7,437 bases of DNA. It comes from Nodosilinea sp. BSH.14. GTDB taxonomy: Bacteria > Cyanobacteriota > Cyanobacteriia > Phormidesmidales > Phormidesmidaceae. The translations under genes and the position numbers were made by a program. Below are positions 1 through 6,975 of the stretch, piece after piece. Position 1 is the first letter of the stretch; each line of letters begins with the position of its first letter. The stretch lies in the NCBI GenBank assembly GCA_023264315.1, contig JALQST010000149.1:1-7437 (forward strand), in the 5' to 3' direction. Below the pieces are notes generated by a model. It ran no database searches and was not told the DNA's origin. It worked only from the letters and a program-made list of their open reading frames with translations.

Positions 1-747
1 CAGGGTGTCCTGCATGGCGCTCAGGCGTTCCAGGTCGGCCTCCAGGGCGTCACCATAGAGGGGCGCTACCACCCGCAGTTGGTAGCGCACCCGTTTAATC
101 TGCTTGCGCAAACTGTGGAGGGGATCGCCCTGGTCGGCCATGAGGGCATCGGCATCGGCGGGGCTGAGGTGTCCATCCACCGCTGGGCCGTGGGGCGTCA
201 CCTCAGCCCCCACCCACCAGCCGGGATGCAGCCACAGATCGGCCATCAGCGGCAGCACCACATCCGGCACCACATCCGCCGCCGCACAATGGCCTAGGGG
301 CCGATAGCTGGGGGTTTTGGCCCAATCGCCTAAGGCGTGTTTCATGGCGCGATAGGGCTTGCTGGCCAACAGTTTTTTCACCGCCTTAAAGGCTTGCTGG
401 CGGTCATTGGCGAGGCGATCAATGACCTCAAGCAGAGCCAACTGTTCGTTCTCCGGCAATCGGGGTAAATAGTGGTTTCGCAGCGTGTCGCCAATCACGT
501 CTAAATCCCGCAAACGGCCTAACCGCTGTCCAATTTTGGCCACCTTCGGCTCTCGCCCCGCCTTGGGGAGATCGATCCCCACCTCAAACACCTGGAGCGC
601 TGTTCGCAAGCGCCGCAACCCCACCCGCATTTGGTGTAAATCTTCGGGGTCTGTATCCGCTAAAACCGCCGTTTCGTAGCTCGTCGCCTGTTTCAAATAC
701 TTCGCGATCGCACCCTGGGCTAGCATCCCAAAGGTTTGGCTGGCCAT
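1..747 (-). CDS. CHAD domain-containing protein, C-terminus cut off by window edge
   Basis: This frame is open from an ATG at 745-747 to the left edge, giving 249 residues without a stop. Two arginine/lysine-rich helices identify a CHAD domain: LHQMRVGLRRLRTAL near residues 48-62, and a later LHSLRKQIKRVRYQLRVV near residues 210-227, which fits the internal two-fold repeat of the fold. CHAD domains are histidine- and basic-residue-rich helical bundles known to bind polyphosphate and often to associate with polyphosphate granules. No CYTH/triphosphatase domain precedes the CHAD domain here, so this looks like a stand-alone CHAD protein. A GAGGA ribosome-binding site lies about 7 nt before the ATG and supports the start. 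The gene is divergent from argS. The family is confident; the cellular role (polyphosphate binding or regulation) is inferred from the family. Confidence 0.9.
   Translation of the reverse strand, partial: MASQTFGMLAQGAIAKYLKQATSYETAVLADTDPEDLHQMRVGLRRLRTALQVFEVGIDLPKAGREPKVAKIGQRLGRLRDLDVIGDTLRNHYLPRLPENEQLALLEVIDRLANDRQQAFKAVKKLLASKPYRAMKHALGDWAKTPSYRPLGHCAAADVVPDVVLPLMADLWLHPGWWVGAEVTPHGPAVDGHLSPADADALMADQGDPLHSLRKQIKRVRYQLRVVAPLYGDALEADLERLSAMQDTL
704..711. repeat. HIP1 octamer GCGATCGC
   Basis: This is a perfect GCGATCGC palindrome inside the CHAD gene. HIP1 is strongly over-represented in many cyanobacterial genomes and supports the taxonomic reading of the window. Confidence 0.85.
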
Positions 748-819
748 GATTTGTCCTCAAACGCCCTCCCCCGATCTTAGCCCCGCCCCTTGGGGGGAGC
801 GACTGACCTCCCATTTTTT

Positions 820-833
820 GTAATGTTTGTTAC
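820..833. promoter_or_regulatory. NtcA-like palindrome GTA-N8-TAC
   Basis: The sequence GTAATGTTTGTTAC matches the GTA-N8-TAC core bound by NtcA, the nitrogen-control activator of cyanobacteria. It lies 72 nt before the CHAD start codon and about 195 nt before argS. Activator sites usually sit about 22 nt before a TAN3T -10 box. Toward the CHAD gene, the nearest TAN3T element (TAAGAT on the minus strand, 774-779) is about 40 nt away, so the spacing is not canonical. The match may be chance or may reflect another use. Confidence 0.35.
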
Positions 834-838
834 TCATA

Positions 839-914
839 GTGAAAGCCTTCACCCTCGGCACTTCTCCCTGTGGGAGAGGGGCGTTAGAGAGACTGGGCGG
901 TGGGGGCGAAAGGT
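839..914. repeat. Hairpin-rich intergenic repeat
   Basis: The segment contains the small inverted repeat GTGAA-AGCC-TTCAC (839-852) and a second hairpin, TCTCCC-TGT-GGGAGA (863-877), extendable by two more pairs to 861-879. The outer parts (CCTTCACCC near 846 and GGGGGCGAAAGG near 903) are also roughly complementary, so the whole stretch could fold as one long imperfect stem. The style resembles the dispersed 'cttctccc...gggagaagg' palindromes common in cyanobacterial intergenic DNA. It could also act as a bidirectional structured element, but no T-run follows the hairpin. Confidence 0.4.
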
Positions 915-926
915 TGGCATTCTGGG

Positions 927-955
927 TTTATCCGACACGCAGGTTAGCTTAGGAT
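927..955 (+). promoter_or_regulatory. Possible argS promoter
   Basis: A TAGGAT element at 950-955 resembles a -10 box (TAN3T). A weak -35 candidate, TTTATC, lies at 927-932 with a 17-nt spacer. Transcription would start near 962 and give a leader of about 65 nt before the chosen argS start. The -35 match is poor, so this is only a candidate. Confidence 0.25.
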
Positions 956-1027
956 TGAAGGGTTCTATCTGTCCCGCTTGGCCCTAGGGGGTTGGGAAGG
1001 TTCCTCGGTTAGGTGAATACATCCGCC

Positions 1028-2785
1028 ATGAAGTCTACCGTCGCACAGCTTAAGACCCAGATTCAGCGGGCCATGGTGGCCGCCTTCGGGGAGGATCTCG
1101 CCCATATCGATCCGATGTTGGTGCCCACCAGCAATCCCAAGTTTGGCGATTTTCAGGCGAATGTGGCTATGTCCCTGGCCAAGCCGCTGAAGCAAAGCCC
1201 TCGCGATATTGCCCGTCAAATTGTCGAAAACCTTGACCTCGGCGACCTGTGCGATACCCCAGACATTGCTGGCCCCGGCTTCATTAACCTGCGGCTAAAG
1301 ACGGCTTATTTGGAAGCCCAGCTCAAGGCCATGCAGGCGGATCCGCGTTTGGGGGTTGCCCCAGTGAATCAGCCCCAAACGGTGATTGTGGACTTCTCCA
1401 GTCCCAACATCGCCAAGGAAATGCACGTCGGCCACCTGCGTTCAACCATCATCGGCGATTCCATGGCGCGGGTGCAGGAATTCATGGGTCATCGGGTGCT
1501 GCGCCTCAACCACGTGGGCGACTGGGGCACCCAGTTTGGGATGCTGATCACCCATCTCAAGGAAGCCTGCCCCGAAGCGTTGGAAGCGAGTTCCACCGTG
1601 GATATTGGCGACCTGGTGGCGTTCTATAAACAGGCCAAACTGCGGTTTGATACGGACGACGACTTCAAAACCCGCTCCCGCGAGGCGGTGGTGGACTTGC
1701 AAGCCGGAGAAGATACCGCTACCAAAGCCTGGAAGGTACTCTGTGCCCAGTCTCGCCAGGAATTTCAGAAGCTCTACGACCGTTTGGATATCCAGATCCA
1801 AGAGCGGGGCGAGTCTTTTTATAATCCCTTTCTGGCGGACGTGGTACAGGATTTGGAGGCCCAAGGGCTACTGGTGGAAGACCAGGGCGCAAAGGTGGTG
1901 TTTGTGGATGGCTTTACCAATAAGGACGGCAACCCCCTGCCGCTGATCATCCAAAAGTCCGACGGTGGCTACAACTACGCCACCACCGACCTCGCTGCTA
2001 TCCGCTACCGCACCGGAAAAGATGGGGCCGAACGGGTGCTGTATGTTGTGGATGCAGGCCAGGGCAACCACTTTGCCCAGGTGTTCCAGGTGGGGGCCAA
2101 GGCCGGGTGGATTCCTGACGGGGTGGAACTCACCCATGTTCCCTTTGGCGTGGTGCAGGGGGAAGACGGCAAAAAGTTCAAAACCCGTTCCGGCGACACC
2201 GTGCGGCTCAAAGATTTGCTAGACGAAGCCGTTAGCCGTGCCCGTACGGATCTGGAAACCCGCATCCAATCCGAAGAACGCCAGGAAACCGAGGACTTCA
2301 TCCAAGATGTGGCCGAAGCCGTGGGCATTGGCGCGGTCAAGTATGCCGACCTCAGCCAAAACCGCACCAGCAACTACATCTTCAGCTTCGACAAAATGCT
2401 GGCCCTGCAAGGCAACACCGCCCCCTACATGCTCTATGCCTACGTGCGGGTGCAGGGCATTGCCCGCAAGGGCGGCATCGACTTCGACCACCTCCCCGCC
2501 GAGGCCGGAATCCACCTCGCAGACGACAGCGAATTTGCCCTCAGCCGCTACCTGCTGCAACTGGATACCGTCCTGGAAGAAGTGGCCCAGGATCTCTACC
2601 CCAACCGCCTCTGCCAATACCTGTTTGAACTCAGCCAAACCTTCAACCAGTTCTACGACCGCTGTTCCGTCCTCCAGGCGGAAGAACCCCAGCGCACCTC
2701 CCGGCTGATCCTGTGCGACCTCACCGCCAAAACCCTGAAGCTGGGCCTCTCCCTGCTGGGTATCCGCGTATTGGAACGGATGTAG
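1028..2785 (+). CDS. argS: Arginyl-tRNA synthetase
   Basis: This is a cytoplasmic class Ia synthetase that charges tRNA-Arg with arginine using ATP. The 585-residue length is normal for bacterial ArgS. An N-terminal tRNA-contacting (Add-1) domain covers roughly residues 1-90. The ATP-binding HIGH-type motif is HVGH at 133-136, within SPNIAKEMHVGHLRST, followed by GDWGTQFGM from 164. The KMSK position carries the degenerate GKKFKTRSG (381-389), as in many ArgS proteins. The C-terminal DALR anticodon-binding domain ends in the typical ...LERM. I chose ATG 1028 because family N-termini begin close to MKSTVAQLK and AGGTGA lies 11 nt upstream. An in-frame GTG at 1013 would add five residues. The function is secure. 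The gene is first in a rightward set and diverges from the CHAD gene. Confidence 0.98.
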   Translation: MKSTVAQLKTQIQRAMVAAFGEDLAHIDPMLVPTSNPKFGDFQANVAMSLAKPLKQSPRDIARQIVENLDLGDLCDTPDIAGPGFINLRLKTAYLEAQLKAMQADPRLGVAPVNQPQTVIVDFSSPNIAKEMHVGHLRSTIIGDSMARVQEFMGHRVLRLNHVGDWGTQFGMLITHLKEACPEALEASSTVDIGDLVAFYKQAKLRFDTDDDFKTRSREAVVDLQAGEDTATKAWKVLCAQSRQEFQKLYDRLDIQIQERGESFYNPFLADVVQDLEAQGLLVEDQGAKVVFVDGFTNKDGNPLPLIIQKSDGGYNYATTDLAAIRYRTGKDGAERVLYVVDAGQGNHFAQVFQVGAKAGWIPDGVELTHVPFGVVQGEDGKKFKTRSGDTVRLKDLLDEAVSRARTDLETRIQSEERQETEDFIQDVAEAVGIGAVKYADLSQNRTSNYIFSFDKMLALQGNTAPYMLYAYVRVQGIARKGGIDFDHLPAEAGIHLADDSEFALSRYLLQLDTVLEEVAQDLYPNRLCQYLFELSQTFNQFYDRCSVLQAEEPQRTSRLILCDLTAKTLKLGLSLLGIRVLERM

Positions 2786-2868
2786 GGGCTATCCTGCGCC
2801 CTCTGGCCTGTGCTGGATGGGGCCTTGGGGATGGGGTTAAGATGGGCATACGCGAATCTGAGAAAGCG

Positions 2869-3468
2869 ATGGTTGCCCCTGCCCTGCGATGGACAACACG
2901 AGACCTCGAGGCCATGCCCGATGATGGTGGCTGGAAGCGCTATGAAATCATTGACGGAGAACTGTATGTGACCCGGGCACCCCACATTCGCCATCAGGCT
3001 GTAGGCGGCAATCTTCACTTTGAGTTGGAGGCTTGGTCGCGACAAACGCGGTTGGGCAAGCCATTTCAAACACCGGGAGTCATCTTTACGCCCACCGATG
3101 CCGTGATTCCAGATGTCGTATGGATTAGCCAGGAGCGGCTCACCCATGGCCTCGATCAATCCGGGCATTTGGTGGTAGCTCCCGAGATCATCATCGAGGT
3201 GCTGTCTCCCGGAGCCCTGAACGAGCAGCGGGATAAAGAGGTGAAGCTCAAGCTGTATTCCCGCTATGGCGTGCAGGAATACTGGGTGGTCAATTGGCGA
3301 CAGCAAACCCTGGAGCGCTATTGCCGCAGGGAGGCTCAGCTTCAGCGGATCAGCACCCTACTGCGGGAAGATATCCTCACCACGCCCTTGCTCCCCGGCT
3401 TTCAGGTGGCGATGGCCCAGGTGTTTGAGGAATCGGCCAGCTTGGAACCGGGCCTAGAAATTCCCTAG
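2869..3468 (+). CDS. Uma2 family (DUF820) putative endonuclease
   Basis: The 199-residue product belongs to the Uma2/DUF820 family, which has a PD-(D/E)XK restriction-endonuclease-like fold and is greatly expanded in cyanobacteria. The true substrate and role are unknown. Visible family marks are RWTTRDLEAMPDDGGWKRYE near the N-terminus, IPDVVW with D82, EIIIEVLSPG with E110, and the basic EVKLKLY with K126/K128, so the catalytic D-E-K set appears intact. WVVNW and a C-terminal LPGF follow as usual. The frame stays open upstream into argS. I prefer ATG 2869 (MVAPALRW...) because it matches typical family N-termini. ATG 2842, behind a GGGG stretch, is a realistic alternative that adds nine residues. 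The gene lies 83 nt after argS, with no clear terminator between them. Confidence 0.9.
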   Translation: MVAPALRWTTRDLEAMPDDGGWKRYEIIDGELYVTRAPHIRHQAVGGNLHFELEAWSRQTRLGKPFQTPGVIFTPTDAVIPDVVWISQERLTHGLDQSGHLVVAPEIIIEVLSPGALNEQRDKEVKLKLYSRYGVQEYWVVNWRQQTLERYCRREAQLQRISTLLREDILTTPLLPGFQVAMAQVFEESASLEPGLEIP

Positions 3469-3529
3469 AAGCGTGCGATATCCTAGATCCAGCGTAGTGG
3501 CCGATTGCAACCTTCCTACCCCAGTAACC

Positions 3530-4522
3530 ATGAAACTTTCTAGCAAAAACCTGGATACCCGCCTCGAACAGGTCTATGACGCCATTGTGGTGGGCGGCGG
3601 TATGGGAGGGCTGTCGGCGGCCATCTATCTAGCCCGCTACGGCCTCACCTGCCTGGTCATCGAGAAGGGCAAGGGCCGCTCGGTGTGGATGCAGGAATTG
3701 CGGAACTTCGTCGGCTTTGATCCCACTACCCCCGGACGCGACATCTTGAACCACGGCATGAATCAGGCGGTGGACTGGGGGGCCGACTACCTGCGGGGCT
3801 ATGTGGAAGCCGTGGCCGATGAGGGCGACACCCTAGCCGTGACGGTGAAGGTGGGTAAAAAAGACAGCATTTACCCCGTCTTTCGCACCCGCTACCTAAT
3901 CGCCGCCTCCGGAGTGATTGACGTGCTGCCCAAGCTCGACGACATGCAAAACGTCTACGACTTTGCGGGCTACACCCTCCACGTCTGCATGATCTGCGAT
4001 GGCCATGACATGCGCGACCAAAAGGCCGTCCTGATTGCCGGATCCGAGGGCCAAATTAACGCCGCCTTTGTGATGAACTGGTTTACGCCCTACATTTCCG
4101 TGCTCACCCACGGTCTATTTGAGGTGAGCGACGCCATGAAACAAAAGCTGGCCGATCACGGCTACCCGCTGTACCAGTCGCCCATTGTGCGCTTCCACGG
4201 CCACAAGCATCAGCTCAGCGGGGTGGAACTGGCCGATGGCAGCCTAGTGGAAGCCACCACGGGCCTAGTCAGCATGGGCTCGATCTACCACAATCACTAC
4301 CTGAAGGACATCCAGGGGCTGGAATGGGACGGCGAAAACCTCGTGACTAACGCCATGGCCCAAACCAGCCACGACCGCATCTTTGCCCTCGGCGACCTGA
4401 AGCAGGGCCTCAACCAGGTCTCCATTGCCGTGGCCGATGGCACCCTCGCCGCCACCCAAATTTGGCGCAACATCCGCCGCGCCAGCCCCCCCCGCAAGTG
4501 GGAGGAAAACATTCCGGCCTAG
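3530..4522 (+). CDS. Thioredoxin-reductase-like FAD disulfide oxidoreductase (DDOR/Slr0600-like)
   Basis: This is a 330-residue flavoprotein of the low-molecular-weight thioredoxin reductase fold. The FAD-binding GGGMGG lies at 22-27 (DAIVVGGGMGGLSAAIYLAR). The redox pair is CMIC (C153/C156), followed by DGHD, which replaces the usual CATCDG. The C-terminal FAD motif GDLKQGLNQVSIAVADG starts at 288. The NADPH region is abnormal: the expected GxGxxA loop reads AGSEGQINAA (170-179), and no HRR 2'-phosphate motif follows, the segment being ISVLTHGLFEV. This points to the cyanobacterial group of TrxR-like enzymes described as pyridine-nucleotide-independent (DDOR, Synechocystis Slr0600-like), though assignment to that group is from memory. 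The physiological reductant and target are unknown. A tryptophan sits near the C-terminus (W324). A GTG at 3473 would extend the protein by 19 residues that do not look conserved, so ATG 3530 is chosen, although it has no strong ribosome-binding site. Confidence 0.88.
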   Translation: MKLSSKNLDTRLEQVYDAIVVGGGMGGLSAAIYLARYGLTCLVIEKGKGRSVWMQELRNFVGFDPTTPGRDILNHGMNQAVDWGADYLRGYVEAVADEGDTLAVTVKVGKKDSIYPVFRTRYLIAASGVIDVLPKLDDMQNVYDFAGYTLHVCMICDGHDMRDQKAVLIAGSEGQINAAFVMNWFTPYISVLTHGLFEVSDAMKQKLADHGYPLYQSPIVRFHGHKHQLSGVELADGSLVEATTGLVSMGSIYHNHYLKDIQGLEWDGENLVTNAMAQTSHDRIFALGDLKQGLNQVSIAVADGTLAATQIWRNIRRASPPRKWEENIPA

Positions 4523-4626
4523 AGTCCAGCGCTCCCCATCCATCAACGCGCTTCTCTAACGTGCTGAATGGGGGGAATTCGTTTAGGCTAGAAGCTAGGT
4601 TTTGGGTGAATGGGTAAAGGATTGGC

Positions 4627-5115
4627 ATGGCGCAACGATGTCCGGTTCCGGCGGAACAGCAGCCGATTAACGAATACCAAGATGTGCGCGAGTCTTGGTT
4701 TTATAGCTGGGGTAGCCGCGATTTGACGGGCTACCTCAAGCCCGTGGTGGTGCTGTGGCTGGTGGGGTGGTTGGTGGCTGGCCCCATGGCGGCGGCTAGC
4801 TTTGCCCCGGCCAAGCATCCCCTCCCCTTTGCCCTCAGTGCCGCCATGGGAGCTTTGATCCTGCCGATGTTGGCCCTGGTGCAGCTCTATGTGGGCTGGG
4901 CCCATGTGGGCGGACGCCTGAAGGAAGACAAAGTCCCCTACGAAGAATCGGGCTGGTATGACGGGCAGGTGTGGGTGAAACCGGAGGAGATTTCTAACCG
5001 CGATCGCCTGATTGTGGACTACCAAGTTCAGCCCATTCTGCAGCGCATCCGTAAAACCATCGGAGCCATTGCGGCCCTGCTCAGCCTAGGGCTGATGACC
5101 TGGCAATTCTTCTAA
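4627..5115 (+). CDS. CGLD27 family (DUF1230) membrane protein
   Basis: The 162-residue protein matches the CGLD27/DUF1230 family ('conserved in the green lineage and diatoms'), found in cyanobacteria and plastids. The N-terminal signature CPVPAEQQPINEYQ (5-18), followed by ESWFYSW (22-28), is diagnostic. Three hydrophobic segments fit membrane helices at about residues 37-58, 67-92 and 143-160. Between the last two lies a polar segment with GGRLKEDKVPYEESGWYDGQ-type sequence (95-114). The plant homologue has been linked to chloroplast iron homeostasis; the cyanobacterial role is not established. AAAGG lies about 7 nt before the ATG and supports the start. The location is probably the thylakoid or plasma membrane (inferred). 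The gene is 104 nt after the flavoprotein and 75 nt before the asparaginase. Confidence 0.92.
   Translation: MAQRCPVPAEQQPINEYQDVRESWFYSWGSRDLTGYLKPVVVLWLVGWLVAGPMAAASFAPAKHPLPFALSAAMGALILPMLALVQLYVGWAHVGGRLKEDKVPYEESGWYDGQVWVKPEEISNRDRLIVDYQVQPILQRIRKTIGAIAALLSLGLMTWQFF
5000..5007. repeat. HIP1 octamer GCGATCGC
   Basis: This is the second perfect GCGATCGC palindrome in the window, located within the CGLD27 gene. Confidence 0.85.
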
Positions 5116-5139
5116 GCCCCCAAGGCCAACCGCCCGCTC

Positions 5140-5167
5140 GACTCCCGACTCTCGACTCCCGACCCCC
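5140..5167 (+). repeat. Short heptanucleotide tandem repeat (STRR-like)
   Basis: There are four consecutive 7-bp units: GACTCCC, GACTCTC, GACTCCC and GACCCCC. Such degenerate heptamer tracts are the hallmark of cyanobacterial short tandemly repeated repetitive sequences. The tract sits in the 75-nt gap between CGLD27 and the asparaginase, 23 nt before the asparaginase start, so it falls in that gene's leader or promoter-proximal region. Confidence 0.7.
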
Positions 5168-5190
5168 CATCCTTCAGCCAGAGCATTCCT

Positions 5191-6153
5191 ATGACCAGCA
5201 GCCGGGTAAACCGCCATCAAACCAAAGAACTCGACATCCAACTGCTCCGGGAAGGGGTGGTGGAATCAAGCCATGTGGCCCATGTGGTGGTGTGTGACGT
5301 GCGGGGCCGCAACCTGTCAGTGGCGGGAAATCCAGAACTGGCAACGTTTATCCGCTCCGCCCTCAAACCCTTCCAAGCCCTGGCCGTGACCGCCGCCGGA
5401 GCCATGGAGCGCTACAACCTCAACGACCAAGATCTTGCCATCATGTGCGGATCCCACCAGGGCACCATCGAACAGGTGCGCCAGGTGTTCCACATCCTCT
5501 GGCAGTCAGATCTAGACTCCACCGCCCTACGCTGCTCTACCCCGGCAGGCCGGAAAAGCCCCCTAGAACACAATTGCTCCGGGAAACATGCGGGAATGCT
5601 GGCGGTGTCCCATCAGCAAAATTGGCCCCTGGAAAGCTACCTAGACCGCAACCACCCCGTCCAAAAGCTGATTCTCTCCCGCATTGCCGAACTGTTGGGG
5701 ATGCCCGCCGACGAGTTCATCATGGCCCACGATGACTGTGGTGCCCCTACCTACTTCATGCAGTTGCGCCAGATGGCGACCCTCTTTGCCATGCTTTCTT
5801 CCGGCAACAACCTAGACATGGAACGCATCATCCGCGCCATGACCAGCCATCCCGACTTGGTGGGTGGCCCCGATGCCTTTGACACCAAGCTGATGGAACT
5901 CACCGATGGCGAACTGGTGAGCAAATCCGGGGCCGAAGGGATCCAGTGCATTGGCAAGGTGGGGGATGGGCTGGGCTTGGCCATCAAGGTCATGGACGGC
6001 TCGAAGCGGGCCAAGTATGCCACCGCCATTTTTACCCTCAAACAAATGGGCTGGATTCTCCCCGCCGTGGCCGACACCCTGGCGGAAACCTACATGGAAA
6101 TTGGCCCCTTCAAACGTCTCGACGTGGTGGGCGAACTGCCCCTGATTTACTAG
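5191..6153 (+). CDS. L-asparaginase, Rhizobium etli type (Asparaginase_II family)
   Basis: The 320-residue enzyme belongs to the asparaginase family represented by R. etli asparaginase (PF06089-type), which is unrelated to the E. coli AnsA/AnsB enzymes. It should hydrolyse L-asparagine to aspartate and ammonia in the cytoplasm. All the catalytic and metal-site positions known for the R. etli enzyme can be seen: the Ser-x-x-Lys pair S56/K59 (SALKPFQ), S88 in MCGSHQG, the zinc-site residues C129 and K132 in CSGKHAGM, C183 in DDCGAP, and K245 in SKSGAEG. It is therefore probably active. The length is slightly short but close to the family norm, and the C-terminus ...VVGELPLIY looks intact. No strong ribosome-binding site precedes ATG 5191, and a heptamer repeat lies just upstream. 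The gene converges on a transposase remnant. Confidence 0.93.
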   Translation: MTSSRVNRHQTKELDIQLLREGVVESSHVAHVVVCDVRGRNLSVAGNPELATFIRSALKPFQALAVTAAGAMERYNLNDQDLAIMCGSHQGTIEQVRQVFHILWQSDLDSTALRCSTPAGRKSPLEHNCSGKHAGMLAVSHQQNWPLESYLDRNHPVQKLILSRIAELLGMPADEFIMAHDDCGAPTYFMQLRQMATLFAMLSSGNNLDMERIIRAMTSHPDLVGGPDAFDTKLMELTDGELVSKSGAEGIQCIGKVGDGLGLAIKVMDGSKRAKYATAIFTLKQMGWILPAVADTLAETYMEIGPFKRLDVVGELPLIY

Positions 6154-6221
6154 GGCAGACCTCAGCCCCCTCTTCTCCCAGGCTATCCTTTACGCAAAAG
6201 TCGGTGAAATGCTCTTACAGC
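6154..6221. other. Short gap between asparaginase and transposase remnant
   Basis: These 68 nt hold no gene. A weak four-pair stem (CTTT-ACGCA-AAAG, about 6188-6200) is the only structure seen, and there is no convincing terminator. If the insertion sequence still has a terminal inverted repeat on this side it should lie here, but I could not match it to anything at the other end. Confidence 0.5.
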
Positions 6222-6975
6222 CTAGGTTTTAGAGGCAAGTTGCGCCCCTTCGACGAGATGATGCAGCTTGGTTAGGCCGCGCCAGAGGGTCTTCAGGCCG
6301 GGTTCACCATCCTGCTTGCGGGCGAGGAAGCCTCCGAGTTGGGCAATCCAGCGGATGGCCTGCCGTAACGAGGGCGGTGTTTTGGAGCGGCTTTTGGGGG
6401 TGAACTTCCGTTTCAGCAAGCGCCATTCAGCGGGGTTCAAGACCGTGTCACAGGGCTCATCGGGGGTCAAGCGAGCCCGATAGGTCAGCCACATTAACCG
6501 CCAGGCCACAATGGCATAGGTGACCAGGGCCTGGCGGAGGCGGAAGGCGGTTTCGAGTTGGAGGTCTTCGAGCCCACAGCCCCTTTTGAGGGTGAAATGG
6601 AAGCATTCTATCAACCATCGGTAGCGGTGCCACTGCACCGCTTGCAAGAGCTGTTCGGGGGTATCTATCGGCAGCGTCGTCAGCAGCAACCACCGAATCA
6701 GTTGGCGGCCATCGGCGGGTGGGATAGGTGCTTCGACCAGGATGGCGTTGAGGGTAACGGGCTCCAGGGTATGGGGTTTCGGGTGGTGGCGGGTCACGTC
6801 TAGGGTAATCGCCATCGCCTTCACCGTCAGTTTGGCCGTGCGGGCTGGACGTTTGGGATCGCTCCGACACTCACCTTCGGATTCGCCCAAAGTCGATAGA
6901 TGCTTTGGCTCTCGCTGGCGCGCTGCGTCGCTTGTGGCACACGGCGAATCCCCAAGAAGTAGACAAGTCCTTGGA
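6222..6975 (-). pseudogene. IS4-family (Tn5-like) transposase, internally deleted and frameshifted
   Basis: The longest intact part (about 6857 down to the TAG at 6222) is the C-terminal half of an IS4/Tn5-like DDE transposase. It starts at PKRPARTAKLTVK and includes WLLLTTLP. It then has the catalytic-E region YRWLIECFHFTLK (E codon at 6606-6608, with R-x3-E-x6-K spacing), QLETAFRLRQAL, IVAWRLMWLTY, and the normal end IAQLGGFLARKQDGEPGLKTLWRGL. The Y of the YREK signature is replaced by H. In another frame, 6940-6857 encodes VPQATQRASESQSIYRLWANPKVSVGAI, typical of the N-terminal DNA-binding domain; a third frame (6972-6940) gives KDLSTSWGFAV, the stretch just before it. The segment that should carry the two catalytic aspartates is missing. 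The start is also missing. The gene cannot make an active transposase. Confidence 0.88.

Noticed and set aside
79..307. Rightward open frames opposite the CHAD gene
   Set aside because: They are shadows of the minus-strand CHAD coding sequence, rich in His/Arg/Pro as expected for an antisense frame.
790..987. Small rightward open frame in the CHAD-argS intergenic region
   Set aside because: It runs through the hairpin repeat and has low-complexity, non-conserved-looking content; it has no domain and no good translation start.
1442..2638. Several long open frames antisense to argS, such as 1442-1864 and 2219-2638 on the minus strand
   Set aside because: They are compositional shadows of a GC-rich conserved gene and carry no recognisable domain or ribosome-binding site.
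4534..4573. Possible terminator after the flavoprotein (CCCCAT ... ATGGGG)
   Set aside because: The loop is about 28 nt, the stem is only six pairs and no T-run follows, so it is not convincing.
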